Positions 8,134 to 16,888 of a stretch of DNA of 37,076 nt are shown here, piece after piece. The stretch lies in the NCBI GenBank assembly GCA_009379825.1, contig WHTA01000058.1:1-37076 (forward strand). The letters run 5' to 3'. Below the pieces are notes generated by a model. It searched no databases. It saw only the letters and a list, made by a program, of their open reading frames with translations, and had not been told where the DNA came from. This DNA comes from Streptosporangiales bacterium (GTDB lineage: Bacteria > Actinomycetota > Actinomycetes > Streptosporangiales > WHST01). How positions within the stretch are numbered: the stretch's first letter is position 1; the number at the start of each line of letters is the position of its first letter. Position numbers and translations under genes: made by a program.

Positions 8134-8976
8134 GTGACCGACATGCTGCCGGACGACACACGCCAGCAGGCGGAGTCGACCGATGAGGCCGGACAGCCGT
8201 CTGTCGCCGACGCCGCCGACGAGGCCGGCTACGACGAGCAGGCGGCGGAGGCCCCCGGCGCCGCCGACGCTGCCGCGGAGGCAGAGGCGGAAGCAGAGAC
8301 GGCGACCGCAGGTGCGGACGAGACCGTCGCCGCGGACGAGGCGGAAGAGACCCTCGCCGTGGACACCGCCGCCGCAGCGGCCGCAGGTGCGGACGAGGAC
8401 GACGACCCGCTGGCCGAGCTGCGCGAGCGGCTGCGCTCCGGGGTCGGCCACTGGTACGTCGTCCACACCTACGCCGGGTACGAGAACCGGGTGAAGGCGA
8501 ACGTCGAGAGCCGCATCAGCTCGCTGAACATGGAGGACTACATCTTCGAGGTCGCGGTTCCGACCCAGGAGGTGACCGAGGTCAAGAGCGGCAAGCGCCA
8601 GCAGGTGACGCAGAAGATGCTCCCCGGCTACGTGCTCGTCCGCATCGACCTGACCGACGAGTCCTGGGCGGTCGTGCGGCACACGCCGGGCGTCACCGGG
8701 TTCGTCGGGGTCGGCAACCAGCCGGCGCCGCTGTCCACCGACGAGGTGGTCGCGCTGCTGGCGCCGGCGGTGGAGAAGAAGGAGGCCAAGGAGGCGCCGA
8801 AGTCCGTCGCCTTCGAGGCGGGCGAGTCGGTCACCGTCATGGAGGGCCCGTTCGCCACGCTGCCGGCCACGATCAGCGAGGTCAACCTCGACTCGCAGAA
8901 GCTCAAGGTGCTGGTGTCGATCTTCGGTCGGGAGACACCTGTGGAGCTTTCTTTCGACCAAGTGCAGAAGATCTGA
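8134..8976 (+). CDS. nusG: transcription termination/antitermination protein NusG
   Basis: The protein has 280 residues from the GTG at 8134 (GGAG upstream). Residues 1-100 are an acidic Ala/Glu/Asp-rich extension; the NGN domain begins at [15 protein letters not shown] (107) and includes [14 protein letters not shown] and TPGVTGFVG, which contact the RNA polymerase clamp; the KOW domain follows, with [18 protein letters not shown], and the protein ends [10 protein letters not shown]. NusG binds RNA polymerase, modulates pausing and couples to the ribosome or Rho. Long acidic N-termini are usual for actinobacterial NusG. It is followed after 24 nt by rplK. Confidence 0.96.
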   Translation: MTDMLPDDTRQQAESTDEAGQPSVADAADEAGYDEQAAEAPGAADAAAEAEAEAETATAGADETVAADEAEETLAVDTAAAAAAGADEDDDPLAELRERLRSGVGHWYVVHTYAGYENRVKANVESRISSLNMEDYIFEVAVPTQEVTEVKSGKRQQVTQKMLPGYVLVRIDLTDESWAVVRHTPGVTGFVGVGNQPAPLSTDEVVALLAPAVEKKEAKEAPKSVAFEAGESVTVMEGPFATLPATISEVNLDSQKLKVLVSIFGRETPVELSFDQVQKI

Positions 8977-9000
8977 GTAAGCAAGGAAGAACAGGACCAG

Positions 9001-9432
9001 ATGGCTCCCAAGAAGAAGCTCAGCGCCGTCATCAAGCTGCAGATCCAGGCCGGGCAGGCGACGCCGGCCCCGCCGGTCGGCCCCGCGTTGGGTCAGCACG
9101 GCGTCAACATCATGGAGTTCTGCAAGGCGTACAACGCGGCGACCGAGCAGCAGCGCGGCAACGTCGTGCCGGTCGAGATCTCCGTGTACGAGGACCGGTC
9201 GTTCACCTTCGTGACCAAGACCCCGCCCGCGGCGGAGTTGCTGAAGAAGGCGGCCGGCCTGGACAAGGGCAGCGGCGACGCGCTCAAGACCAAGGTCGGC
9301 TCGGTCACCCAGGACCAGCTGCGTGAGATCGCCAGGACGAAGATGGACGACCTCAACGCGAACGACGAGGAGCAGGCGGCGAAGATCATCGCCGGCACCG
9401 CGCGTTCGATGGGGCTCACTGTCGCCGACTGA
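9001..9432 (+). CDS. rplK: 50S ribosomal protein L11
   Basis: The 143-residue protein of the ribosomal GTPase-associated centre binds 23S rRNA helices 43/44. The N-domain contains [20 protein letters not shown] and [15 protein letters not shown], including the Pro-rich linker that contacts thiopeptide antibiotics; the C-terminal RNA-binding domain has [13 protein letters not shown] and ends [12 protein letters not shown]. Nothing departs from the family. AAGGAAGA lies before the ATG. It is cotranscribed with rplA. Confidence 0.97.
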   Translation: MAPKKKLSAVIKLQIQAGQATPAPPVGPALGQHGVNIMEFCKAYNAATEQQRGNVVPVEISVYEDRSFTFVTKTPPAAELLKKAAGLDKGSGDALKTKVGSVTQDQLREIARTKMDDLNANDEEQAAKIIAGTARSMGLTVAD

Positions 9433-9458
9433 CGGTCGCCCCGGTTCACCCGTAATCC

Positions 9459-9489
9459 GGTGGGAGGGCGCGAGCGCGTCCGCACCACC
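9459..9489 (+). other. possible hairpin in the rplK-rplA spacer
   Basis: GGTGG (9459-9463) can pair with CCACC (9485-9489), with an internal loop and a second CGCG/CGCG stem above it. The position, just before rplA, suggests a mRNA site for feedback control by L1, as known in other bacteria, but I cannot match it to a known L1 site. Confidence 0.3.
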
Positions 9490-9509
9490 ACCCTCGAAAG
9501 GCTGAGGAC

Positions 9510-10217
9510 ATGAAGCGCTCCAAGAACTACCGCAATGCGGTCGCGAAGGTCGACACCAGCACGGCGTACTCGCCCACGGAGGCGATCAAGCTGGTGAAGG
9601 ACGGCGCGGCGAGCAGCAAGTTCGACCAGACCGTCGACGTCGCCGTCTGTCTCGGCGTCGACCCGCGGAAGGCGGACCAGATGGTCCGCGGCACCGTCAA
9701 CCTGCCGCACGGCACCGGCAAGACCGCCAGGGTGCTGGTGCTGGCCGGCGGCCAGAAGGCCGACGAGGCGATCGAGGCCGGCGCCGACCACGTCGGAACC
9801 GACGACCTGATCGAGCGGATCCAGGGCGGCTGGCTGGACTTCGACGCGGTCGTCGCCACCCCCGACCTGATGGGCAAGGTCGGCCGGCTCGGCCGGGTGC
9901 TCGGCCCGCGCGGCCTGATGCCGAACCCGAAGACCGGCACCGTGACCATGGACGTCGCGAAGGCCGTCGGCGACATCAAGGGCGGCAAGATCGAGTTCCG
10001 CGTCGACCGGCACGGCAACCTGCACTTCGTCATCGGCAAGGCGTCGTTCGGCGAGGAGCAGCTCGCGGAGAACTACGCGGCCGCCGTCGAAGAGGTGCTC
10101 AGGCTGAAGCCGGCCACCTCCAAGGGCCGGTACGTCAAGCGGATCACCATGTCGTCGACGATGGGCCCCGGCGTCCCCGTTGGCCCCAGCGGCCGCACGT
10201 CCGGCAAGGCCGCCTGA
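9510..10217 (+). CDS. rplA: 50S ribosomal protein L1
   Basis: The 235-residue protein binds the L1 stalk of 23S rRNA near the E site, and in many bacteria also represses its own operon. It shows the family order: [42 protein letters not shown], the [15 protein letters not shown] signature, then [20 protein letters not shown] and a terminal TMSSTMGPG segment. The ATG is preceded by GAGGA. It ends about 250 nt before rplJ. Confidence 0.97.
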   Translation: MKRSKNYRNAVAKVDTSTAYSPTEAIKLVKDGAASSKFDQTVDVAVCLGVDPRKADQMVRGTVNLPHGTGKTARVLVLAGGQKADEAIEAGADHVGTDDLIERIQGGWLDFDAVVATPDLMGKVGRLGRVLGPRGLMPNPKTGTVTMDVAKAVGDIKGGKIEFRVDRHGNLHFVIGKASFGEEQLAENYAAAVEEVLRLKPATSKGRYVKRITMSSTMGPGVPVGPSGRTSGKAA

Positions 10218-10464
10218 CCCACCCGCTGACGCGGCACCGGCGGTTGGTACTCTGGACGTCGCCGTAGACCGCCGGTCGCCGCCTGCGCATGCAGGTGGCC
10301 GAAGGTTCTCGCGAAGAGACGACCCGCGCAGGTGTGGACGAAGTTTTGTGTGCTGCCCGTCGGGTGGCGCCTTGCTGCCTCGTACGCCTGCGTACGGGGC
10401 CTTTCTGTTTCTCGGGTACCCGATCGGTGGGTCCACGGTTGGACGACCAACCGGAAGGAGACCC
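10218..10464 (+). promoter_or_regulatory. L10-leader-like untranslated region upstream of rplJ
   Basis: This 247-nt gap holds several hairpins. CCGGCGGT (10237-10244) pairs with ACCGCCGG (10268-10275). CCTGC-GCAT-GCAGG lies at 10282-10295. The motif CCCGCGCAGGTG (10323-10334) resembles actinobacterial rplJ leaders as I recall them. GCCTCGTACGC (10377-10387) pairs with GCGTACGGGGC (10390-10400) and is followed by CTTTCTGTTTCT, which looks like an attenuator. In other bacteria this leader binds the L10-(L12) complex and represses rplJL. The match is by position and pattern, not by a covariance model. Confidence 0.6.
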
Positions 10465-11043
10465 ATGCAGAGGTCTGACAAGGTGACCGCGGTCGCCGAG
10501 CTCACGGACGCATTCCGTGCGGCCGACGCTGCCGTGCTCACCGAGTACCGTGGTCTCACCGTCGCGCAACTCGCCCAGCTGCGGCGCGCGCTCGGTGGGG
10601 ACACGTCCTATCGGGTCGTCAAGAACACCCTCACCAAGATCGCCACCAAGGAAGCAGGCGTCGAAGCGTTCGACGGACTGCTCGAAGGTCCGAGCGCTAT
10701 CGCGTTCGTCAAGGGTGACCCGGTCGAGGCGGCCAAGAGCCTCCGCGACTTCGCCAAGGACAACCCGCAGCTTGTGGTCAAGGGCGGGCTCGTCGAGGGG
10801 CGGCCGCTGTCACCTGCCGAGCTGACCCAGTTGGCCGATCTGGAGTCCCGCGAAGTACTGCTCAGCAAGCTCGCCGGCGCGATGAAGGCCTCGCTGTCCG
10901 GTGCTGCGGCGCTGTTCCAGGCCCCGCTCGCCGGAGCCGCAAGGATGACCGAGGCGTACCGCGCCAAGGTCGAGCAGGCAGGTGGCGCCGCTGCGGCACC
11001 TGCGGACGCGGAGACCGCCGACGAGGGTTCGACGGCCGAGTAA
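10465..11043 (+). CDS. rplJ: 50S ribosomal protein L10
   Basis: From the ATG at 10465 (GGAAGGAG upstream) the protein has 192 residues, the family length. It contains [21 protein letters not shown], the RNA-binding [12 protein letters not shown], and the C-terminal helix that anchors L7/L12 dimers, ending in an acidic Ala-rich tail. L10 forms the base of the ribosomal stalk. The frame is open another 95 codons upstream, but that is the leader region and has no L10 similarity. rplL follows after 39 nt. Confidence 0.96.
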   Translation: MQRSDKVTAVAELTDAFRAADAAVLTEYRGLTVAQLAQLRRALGGDTSYRVVKNTLTKIATKEAGVEAFDGLLEGPSAIAFVKGDPVEAAKSLRDFAKDNPQLVVKGGLVEGRPLSPAELTQLADLESREVLLSKLAGAMKASLSGAAALFQAPLAGAARMTEAYRAKVEQAGGAAAAPADAETADEGSTAE

Positions 11044-11082
11044 CCCGTACCACCGATTAGCGATACCGAGAGGACACGCCAG

Positions 11083-11469
11083 ATGGCGAAGCTCAGCACC
11101 GACGAGCTGCTCGACGCGTTCAAGGAGATGACGCTGCTCGAGCTCAGTGACTTCGTGAAGCAGTTCGAGGACACCTTCGACGTCACCGCAGCGGCCCCGA
11201 CCGCGGTCGCGGTGGCCGCCCCTACCGGTGGCGGCGAGGCCGCGGCCGTCGAGGAGCAGGACGAGTTCGACGTCGTCCTCGACACTGCCGGCGACAAGAA
11301 GATCCAGGTCATCAAGGAGGTGCGCGGACTCACCAACCTCGGCCTGCGCGAGGCCAAGGAGCTGGTTGAGGGCGCGCCGAAGCCGATCCTGGAGAAGGTC
11401 GACAAGGAGGCCGCCGAGAAGGCCAAGGAGGCGCTCGAGGGCGCCGGCGGCACTGTCTCGATCAAGTAA
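11083..11469 (+). CDS. rplL: 50S ribosomal protein L7/L12
   Basis: The 128-residue stalk protein recruits translational GTPases. The N-terminal dimerisation domain ([20 protein letters not shown]) is followed by an Ala/Pro/Val-rich hinge and the C-terminal domain with [36 protein letters not shown] and [14 protein letters not shown]. The sequence is canonical. GAGAGGA precedes the ATG, and a strong terminator follows the stop. Confidence 0.97.
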   Translation: MAKLSTDELLDAFKEMTLLELSDFVKQFEDTFDVTAAAPTAVAVAAPTGGGEAAAVEEQDEFDVVLDTAGDKKIQVIKEVRGLTNLGLREAKELVEGAPKPILEKVDKEAAEKAKEALEGAGGTVSIK

Positions 11470-11486
11470 CGATGCCGCAGTGTGAA

Positions 11487-11513
11487 GGGGCCGCCGGGAA
11501 CGGCGGCCCCTTT
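11487..11513 (+). terminator. intrinsic terminator after rplL
   Basis: GGGGCCGCCG (11487-11496) and CGGCGGCCCC (11501-11510) form a perfect 10-bp stem with a GGAA tetraloop, followed by TTT. It separates the rplJL transcript from the mce operon. Confidence 0.85.
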
Positions 11514-11574
11514 CGCGTCCCCACCCGCGCAGTCACCGGCCGTCGGACGGCCTGAGCACGGTGCGCAGGCCCCC

Positions 11575-11603
11575 TTGCCTAGGACCGTACTGGCCAGTAG
11601 CTT
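11575..11603 (+). promoter_or_regulatory. candidate promoter of the mce operon
   Basis: TTGCCT (11575-11580), a 17-bp spacer and TAGCTT (11598-11603) lie in the 296-bp gap between rplL and mkl. Downstream in the same gap are a direct repeat GCGGAAC (11671-11677 and 11683-11689) and an imperfect inverted repeat GGTCATC/GGTGACC around it, which could be a regulator site. The rest of the gap shows nothing further. Confidence 0.4.
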
Positions 11604-11765
11604 TTCGTCGACGTGGTGCAGCGCGTGGTGGGCACACGTGACCAGAGGTCGCGTGCCATCGTTGGTCATCGCGGAACGGGGAGCGGAACCCGTGGTGACC
11701 GGTGGTCTCCGTTGGTAACCAGACTTTTCCGTAGCGGTCCGCAGTCGTACCGTGAGGAGGCCTGA

Positions 11766-12800
11766 GTGGGCGTCGAGGTGCAGATCGAGGGGCTGACCCA
11801 GTCCTTCGGCCGGCAGGTGATCTGGGAGGACGTGTCGTTCACCCTGCCTGCCGGCGAGATCTCCGTGCTGCTCGGACCTTCCGGTACCGGCAAGTCGGTG
11901 TTCCTGAAGTGCCTGGTGGGGCTGCTGAAGCCGAACACCGGCTACATCGGCATCGGCGACGTGGACATCTGCTCGTGCGCAGAGCGCGACCTGTACAAGG
12001 TGCGCCGGCTGTTCGGCGTGCTCTTCCAGGACGGCGCGTTGTTCGGCTCCATGAACCTGTACGACAACGTGGCGTTCCCGCTGCGCGAGCACACCAAGAA
12101 GAGCGAGCGGGCGATCCGCGACATCGTGTTGGAGAAGCTCGACATGGTCGGGCTGGCCGGCACCGAGAAGAAGCTGCCAGGTGAGATCTCCGGCGGCATG
12201 CGCAAGCGGGCCGGGATCGCCAGGGCGCTCGTGCTCGACCCGGAGATCATCCTGTTCGACGAGCCGGACTCCGGGCTCGACCCGGTGCGTACGGCGTACA
12301 TCAACCAGCTGATCGTCGACCTTAACCAGCAGACCGACGCCACCATGCTGATCGTCACGCACGACATCAACACCGCGCGTACCGTGCCGGACAACATCGG
12401 CCTGCTCTACCACCGGCACCTGGCCATGTTCGGGCAGCGGGAGATGTTGCTGTCCAGCCACGAACCGGTCGTCAGGCAGTTCCTGAACGCGCTGCGCCAG
12501 GGGCCGATCGGCATGGCGGAGGAGAAGGACGCCGACGAGCTGGCCATGGAGCTCGAAGCCGGTGTCGACCTACCGCCGCTGCCGCCGATCGCGCTGCAGC
12601 TGAGCCCCACCAACGGCCGGGCGCGGCGCAGCCAGCGCCCGCCGGGCGAGTGGTGCCAGCGCAACGGGGTGCAGCCGCCGGCCGGATCGTTCACCAGCGC
12701 GGCGCCGACCCTCGTGTCGGCGGGTCCGCAACCGATGCCCGCCGTCGCCGAGCCACCCACGATCCCGCAAGGCGGCCAGGGACACGGTGGGGTCGGATGA
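11766..12800 (+). CDS. mkl: ABC transporter ATP-binding protein for Mce lipid import (Mkl/MceG type)
   Basis: The 344-residue ATPase powers the Mce system from the cytoplasmic face. It has Walker A GPSGTGKS (37-44), Q-loop Gln-88, ABC signature SGGMRKR (142-148), Walker B IILFDE (161-166) and switch His-199. Residues about 250-344 form a Pro-rich tail, a feature of Mkl proteins absent from Gram-negative MlaF. In Mycobacterium tuberculosis the lone mkl also lies in the rplL-rpoB interval, which supports the name; here it is followed by the complete mce cluster. The GTG start has GAGGAGG upstream. The stop overlaps the next small ORF (ATGA). Confidence 0.93.
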   Translation: MGVEVQIEGLTQSFGRQVIWEDVSFTLPAGEISVLLGPSGTGKSVFLKCLVGLLKPNTGYIGIGDVDICSCAERDLYKVRRLFGVLFQDGALFGSMNLYDNVAFPLREHTKKSERAIRDIVLEKLDMVGLAGTEKKLPGEISGGMRKRAGIARALVLDPEIILFDEPDSGLDPVRTAYINQLIVDLNQQTDATMLIVTHDINTARTVPDNIGLLYHRHLAMFGQREMLLSSHEPVVRQFLNALRQGPIGMAEEKDADELAMELEAGVDLPPLPPIALQLSPTNGRARRSQRPPGEWCQRNGVQPPAGSFTSAAPTLVSAGPQPMPAVAEPPTIPQGGQGHGGVG

Positions 12801-12910
12801 GGGTGCTTCCCGTTGACCTCCCGCGCTCCGCTCCTCGCTCACGTGCGGCGATCTGGCGCGTGCCGGGTCGCATTCTCGCTACGATGCTCACGCGGGAGGT
12901 CGCCTCGTGA
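12797..12910 (+). CDS. 37-codon micro-ORF, copy 1, at the mkl-yrbEA junction
   Basis: I do not recognise this protein. The ORF starts with an ATG overlapping the mkl stop (ATGA) and its TGA overlaps the GTG of yrbEA, so ribosomes could pass through all three. The predicted product is basic and contains DLPRSAPRS and IWRVPGRI. It is 101/114 identical in DNA to the ORF at 19076-19189, with no gaps. The 13 differences fall about equally on the three codon positions, which argues against selection on the protein. Most of it is a palindrome-ended repeat element, so the ORF may be a by-product. Confidence 0.3.
   Translation: MRVLPVDLPRSAPRSRAAIWRVPGRILATMLTREVAS
12815..12901 (+). repeat. 87-bp palindrome-ended repeat, copy 1
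   Basis: The element starts GACCTCCCGCG and ends with its perfect reverse complement CGCGGGAGGTC, 11 bp each. A near-identical copy lies at 19094-19180 in the same orientation. The right end supplies GGGAGG just before the yrbEA start, so it provides that gene's ribosome site. It looks like a non-autonomous REP- or MITE-like element; no transposase is nearby and no target duplication is evident. Confidence 0.75.
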
Positions 12911-13671
12911 CCCTCCTTGCTCCGCTGCGCAGCACCGGGCAGCTCTTCGCGCTGGCCGGCGACACCTTCCGGTCGACGTTCCGGCGGCCGTTCCAGTGGA
13001 AGGAGTTCGTCCACCAGGCGTGGTTCGTCGCGAGCGTCACCATCCTCCCTACGGCGCTGGTGTCCATCCCGTTCGGCGCCGTCATCGCGCTGCAGGTGGG
13101 CGGTCTGGTGCGGCAGCTCGGCGCGGAGGCGTTCATCGGTTCGACGGCGGTGCTGGCCGTCGTGCGGGAGGCCTCGCCGATCGTGACGGCGCTGCTGATC
13201 GCCGGCGCCGGCGGCTCGGCGGTCTGCGCCGATCTCGGGTCGCGGAAGATCCGCGAGGAGATCGACGCGATGGAGGTGCTCGGCATCAACCCCATCCAGC
13301 GGCTGATCGTGCCGCGGATGCTGGCCATGATGCTGATCGCCGTGCTGCTCAACGGGCTGGTGTCCGTGGTGGGCGTCTGTGGCGGCTACTTCTTCAACGT
13401 CGTGCTGCAGGGTGGTACGCCTGGCGCGTACCTGGCGTCGTTCACCGCACTCGCGCAGCTGCCCGACCTGTACGCCGGTGAGGTGAAGGCGCTGGTGTTC
13501 GGCGCGCTCGCCGCGATCGTCGCGTCGTACAAGGGGCTGCACGCCGGCGGCGGACCGAAGGGCGTCGGTGACGCGGTCAACCAGTCCGTGATCATCACGT
13601 TCATGCTGCTGTTCTTCGCCAACTTCATCCTCACGGCCGTGTACTTCCAGATCGTGCCGGAGAAGGGCTGA
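12907..13671 (+). CDS. yrbEA: MlaE/YrbE-type permease subunit, first of two
   Basis: The 254-residue inner-membrane permease has several hydrophobic helices. It carries MlaE-family landmarks: GAVIALQVGGLVRQLGAEAFIG split by a loop, VREASPIVTALLIAGAGGSA, a coupling segment REEIDAMEVLGINPIQRL, and a C-terminal LLFFANFILTAVYFQ helix. With yrbEB it forms the membrane core of the Mce importer on which Mkl acts. The GTG at 12907 overlaps the micro-ORF stop and lies behind GGGAGGT, contributed by the repeat element. yrbEB starts 4 nt after its stop. Confidence 0.93.
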   Translation: MTLLAPLRSTGQLFALAGDTFRSTFRRPFQWKEFVHQAWFVASVTILPTALVSIPFGAVIALQVGGLVRQLGAEAFIGSTAVLAVVREASPIVTALLIAGAGGSAVCADLGSRKIREEIDAMEVLGINPIQRLIVPRMLAMMLIAVLLNGLVSVVGVCGGYFFNVVLQGGTPGAYLASFTALAQLPDLYAGEVKALVFGALAAIVASYKGLHAGGGPKGVGDAVNQSVIITFMLLFFANFILTAVYFQIVPEKG

Positions 13672-13675
13672 CCCG

Positions 13676-14557
13676 ATGAGCCACCAGGTCGCCGAGCGCC
13701 CCGCCGCAGGAGATGTCCTGCGCGGGATGTTCGGCGTGGTCGGCCGCGCGGCCCGCAAGCCGGGCAACCTGATGGAGGAGCTCGGGCAGCAGCTGTCGTT
13801 CTACGGTCGCGCGATCGCGTGGACCCCGCGCGCCGTCAAGCGCTACAAGAAGGAGATGCTCCGGCTGCTCGCGGAGGTCACGCTGGGCACCGGCGCGCTC
13901 GCGGTGATCGGCGGCACCGTCGGCGTGATCGCGTTCATGACCTTCTTCGTCGGCACCGAGGTGGGGCTGCAGGGGTACAGCGCGCTCAACCAGATCGGCA
14001 CCTCCGCCTTCTCCGGGTTCGTCTCCGCGTACTTCAACACCAGGGAGATCGCGCCGCTGACCGCCGGCCTCGCGCTGTCGGCGACGATCGGCGCGGGCTA
14101 CACCGCGCAGCTCGGCGCGATGCGGATCAACGAGGAGGTCGACGCGCTCGAGGTGATGGCGGTGCCTTCGCTGCCGTTCCTCGTCACCACCCGACTGGTG
14201 GCGGGCCTGGTCGCGATCGTCCCGCTGTACATCATCGGGCTGCTCTCCTCGTACCTGGCGACGCGGACGATCGTGACCTTCTACTACGGCCAGTCGGCGG
14301 GCACCTACGACCACTACTTCCATCTCTTCTTACCGCCCGTGGACGTGCTCTGGTCGTTCGGCAAGGTGCTCGTCTTCGCCGTCGTGATCATGCTCGTGCA
14401 CTGCTACTACGGCTACACGGCCGGCGGCGGGCCCGCCGGCGTCGGCGTCGCCGTGGGACGCGCGGTGCGTACGTCGATCGTGGCGATCAACGTGGTGGAC
14501 TTCTTCCTCAGCCTCGCGATCTGGGGCGCGTCGACGACCGTGCGGATCGCGGGGTGA
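13676..14557 (+). CDS. yrbEB: MlaE/YrbE-type permease subunit, second of two
   Basis: The 293-residue multi-pass membrane protein is paralogous to yrbEA. Landmarks are TGALAVIGGTVGVIAFMTFF, EIAPLTAGLALSATIGAGYT, the coupling segment INEEVDALEVMAVPSLPF, and TAGGGPAGVGVAVGRAVRTS near the end. It pairs with yrbEA in the Mce transporter. An N-terminal stretch of about 60 residues precedes the first helix. The ATG at 13676 follows the yrbEA stop after 4 nt, and its own stop overlaps a GTG in front of the first MCE gene. Confidence 0.93.
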   Translation: MSHQVAERPAAGDVLRGMFGVVGRAARKPGNLMEELGQQLSFYGRAIAWTPRAVKRYKKEMLRLLAEVTLGTGALAVIGGTVGVIAFMTFFVGTEVGLQGYSALNQIGTSAFSGFVSAYFNTREIAPLTAGLALSATIGAGYTAQLGAMRINEEVDALEVMAVPSLPFLVTTRLVAGLVAIVPLYIIGLLSSYLATRTIVTFYYGQSAGTYDHYFHLFLPPVDVLWSFGKVLVFAVVIMLVHCYYGYTAGGGPAGVGVAVGRAVRTSIVAINVVDFFLSLAIWGASTTVRIAG

Positions 14558-14562
14558 CGGCG

Positions 14563-15840
14563 ATGACGAGACTGCGCTACCAGGCGTACGGGCTGGCGTT
14601 CGTCGTGGTGCTCGCCCTGCTCGTCGGGATCGCCGTGGCCGCGTACCAGAAGCGGTTCACCCCGGTGGTCGACGTGTCGGTAAAGGCGCAGACCGTGGGC
14701 ACCCAGCTGAACGTCGGTGGCGACGTCAAGGTGCGCGGCGTGATCGTCGGCGAGATCAGGGAGATCACCAGCACCGGCAAGGCGGCGACGGTTCGGCTGG
14801 CGCTGCAGCCTGAGCAGGCGAAGCGCATCCCGGCCGGTTCGTCCGCGCGGTTCGTGCCGAAGACGTTGTTCGGCGAGCGGTACGTCGACCTGCGCCCGCC
14901 GCGTGCGGAGGCCGGCCGCTCGCTGCAGCCGGGCGACGTGATCCCCGAGGACCGGTCGGCGGCAGCGATCGCGCTGAACCGGGTGCTCGACGACGTGCTG
15001 CCGTTGTTGCGCACGCTTGAACCGGCCAAGGTGCAGTCCTCGCTGAACGCGATGGCGACGGCACTCGAGGGCCGCGGCGACGACATCGGCGACAACCTGG
15101 AGCGCCTGGACGCGTACCTCAAACAGCTCAACCCGCACATGCCCGCGCTGAAGCACGACATCAAGCGGTTGGGTGAGGTGGCTGAGGTGTACGACGAGGT
15201 CGTGCCCGACCTGGCGAAGACGCTGCGGCACCTGAGCAAGACGGCGAAGACCGTCACGGAGAAGGAACGCACCATCCAGGAGTTCCTTACGGCGACCACC
15301 GGCTTCTCGGTGACCACCCGGTCGTTCCTCGTACGGCACGAGGAACGACTCATCATGGTCGGCGACGTGGGCCGGCCGACGCTGGAGCTGATGGCCCAGT
15401 ACGCGCCCGAGTATCCGTGCCTGCTGGAAGGCCTGGTCAAGTCGGAGCAGAAGATCGGCAAGGTGTTCGAACGCAAACGCCTGCACATCACCATGGAGAT
15501 CATCAAGTCGCGGCCGCCGTACGAGCCGGGCGTGGACGCGCCGGAGTGGAACGACAAGCGCGGCCCCGGTTGCTACGGGCTGCCGAACCCGAAGGTGCCG
15601 TACCCGGGCATGAGCTTCAAGGACGGTACGGAGGACGACGAGTACAACACCGGCGGGGACGAGTCGGGGGTCCCCGGCCTCTCCGACCCGTCCGGCAGGG
15701 TGACGGCGACGACGCAGGAGAAGCGCATGGTGGGCTCGCTGATCGGGCCGACCATGGGCGAGTCGCCCGACGACGTGCCGGACATCGGGACCCTGCTCTT
15801 CGGCCCGATGGCCCGTGGGACGAAGGTGAGCTACTCGTGA
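14563..15840 (+). CDS. mceA: MCE family protein, MceA position
   Basis: This 425-residue exported protein has one N-terminal transmembrane helix (about 9-28), then the MCE/MlaD domain (VDVSVKAQTVGTQLNVGGDV, VRGVIVGEIREI), a helical stretch and the MceA-type C-terminal region with EYPCLLEGL and GPGCYGLPNP, whose two Cys are typical of this subfamily. MCE proteins form the periplasmic needle that carries lipids to the permease. The start is either ATG 14563, with GGGGTGA upstream, or GTG 14554, which overlaps the yrbEB stop; I list the ATG. The next gene begins 31 nt after the stop. Confidence 0.92.
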   Translation: MTRLRYQAYGLAFVVVLALLVGIAVAAYQKRFTPVVDVSVKAQTVGTQLNVGGDVKVRGVIVGEIREITSTGKAATVRLALQPEQAKRIPAGSSARFVPKTLFGERYVDLRPPRAEAGRSLQPGDVIPEDRSAAAIALNRVLDDVLPLLRTLEPAKVQSSLNAMATALEGRGDDIGDNLERLDAYLKQLNPHMPALKHDIKRLGEVAEVYDEVVPDLAKTLRHLSKTAKTVTEKERTIQEFLTATTGFSVTTRSFLVRHEERLIMVGDVGRPTLELMAQYAPEYPCLLEGLVKSEQKIGKVFERKRLHITMEIIKSRPPYEPGVDAPEWNDKRGPGCYGLPNPKVPYPGMSFKDGTEDDEYNTGGDESGVPGLSDPSGRVTATTQEKRMVGSLIGPTMGESPDDVPDIGTLLFGPMARGTKVSYS

Positions 15841-15871
15841 GGCAGCCGCACAGCACAGGAGGTGAGCGCGG

Positions 15872-16888
15872 ATGAAGACGACGGGTGCGTTGGTCAAGCT
15901 GGTCGCGTTCGCCGTGGTGACCGTGCTCGCGACCGCCCTGCTCGCGACGACCATCTCCAACGCGTCGTTCACCGCGGCGAAGGAGTACAGCGCCGTCTTC
16001 AGCGACGTCACCGGCGTGCTCGAGGGCGACGACGTGCGGATCGCCGGTGTCCGCGTCGGCGAGGTGCAGGACGTCGAGGTGCACGACAAGACCAAGGCCA
16101 AGGTCACGTTCACCGTCGCCGAGCAGCGGCGGCTGCCGGAGAGCACCCAGGTCGCCATCAGGTGGCGGAACCTGATCGGGCAGCGCTATCTCGCGCTGAG
16201 CGAGGGCGCAGGTTCGAACGCGACCCTGGCCGAGGGCGGCACCATCCCGATCAGCCAGACCGCCCCCGCGCTCGACCTGGACCTGTTGTTCAACGGGTTC
16301 AAGCCGCTCTTCCAGGCACTCGACGGCAAGCAGGTCAACAAGCTCGCCGGGGAGATCGTCCAGACGCTGCAGGGTGAGGCGGGCAGCATCAACAGCCTGC
16401 TGTCGCACACCGCGTCGTTGACCAACCACCTGGCCGACAGGGACAAGCTGATCGGCGATCTCATCGACAACCTGAACGCCGTGCTGACCAACCTGCACAA
16501 ACACAACAACCAGCTCAACGGGCTGCTGATCCAGCTGCAGCGCTTCATCAGCGGGCTGTCCGGCGACCGGAACGCGATCCTCGGCTCGCTGTCGAGCATC
16601 AACACCCTGACGGCGAAGACCGGCGGGCTGGTGAAGGACATCCGTCCTTCCGTACGTGAGGACGTCAAGCAGCTCGGCAAGGTGAGCAAGACACTCGACG
16701 CCAACCAGAAGACCCTCGACAAGACGCTGGAGGAGCTCCCGATCAGGGCGGACAGGCTGGGCCGCACGGGGAGCTACGGATCCTGGTTCAACTTCTTCCT
16801 CTGCGACTTCGACGGCAAGGTCGTGCTGCCCGGCGGCAAGTCGATGACGCCGACCTTCCACTCCGACGAAGCGAGGTGCGCCGAGTGA
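15872..16888 (+). CDS. mceB: MCE family protein, MceB position
   Basis: The 338-residue protein has an N-terminal membrane anchor (about 6-28), an MCE domain with AVFSDVTGVLEGDDVRIAGV and RYLALSEGAG, a long helical region rich in Leu and Asn (tandem turns of NLHKHNNQLNGLL type), and the MceB-type end NFFLCDFDGK. It should be one subunit of the six-protein MCE assembly. A good ribosome site (GGAGGTGAGC) precedes the ATG. The stop overlaps the GTG of the next gene. Confidence 0.92.
   Translation: MKTTGALVKLVAFAVVTVLATALLATTISNASFTAAKEYSAVFSDVTGVLEGDDVRIAGVRVGEVQDVEVHDKTKAKVTFTVAEQRRLPESTQVAIRWRNLIGQRYLALSEGAGSNATLAEGGTIPISQTAPALDLDLLFNGFKPLFQALDGKQVNKLAGEIVQTLQGEAGSINSLLSHTASLTNHLADRDKLIGDLIDNLNAVLTNLHKHNNQLNGLLIQLQRFISGLSGDRNAILGSLSSINTLTAKTGGLVKDIRPSVREDVKQLGKVSKTLDANQKTLDKTLEELPIRADRLGRTGSYGSWFNFFLCDFDGKVVLPGGKSMTPTFHSDEARCAE

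Noticed and set aside
11470-11765. Horizontal acquisition of the mce block
   Set aside because: GC content, codon use and start-codon style match the flanking ribosomal genes, and no integrase, tRNA scar or flanking repeat bounds the block.
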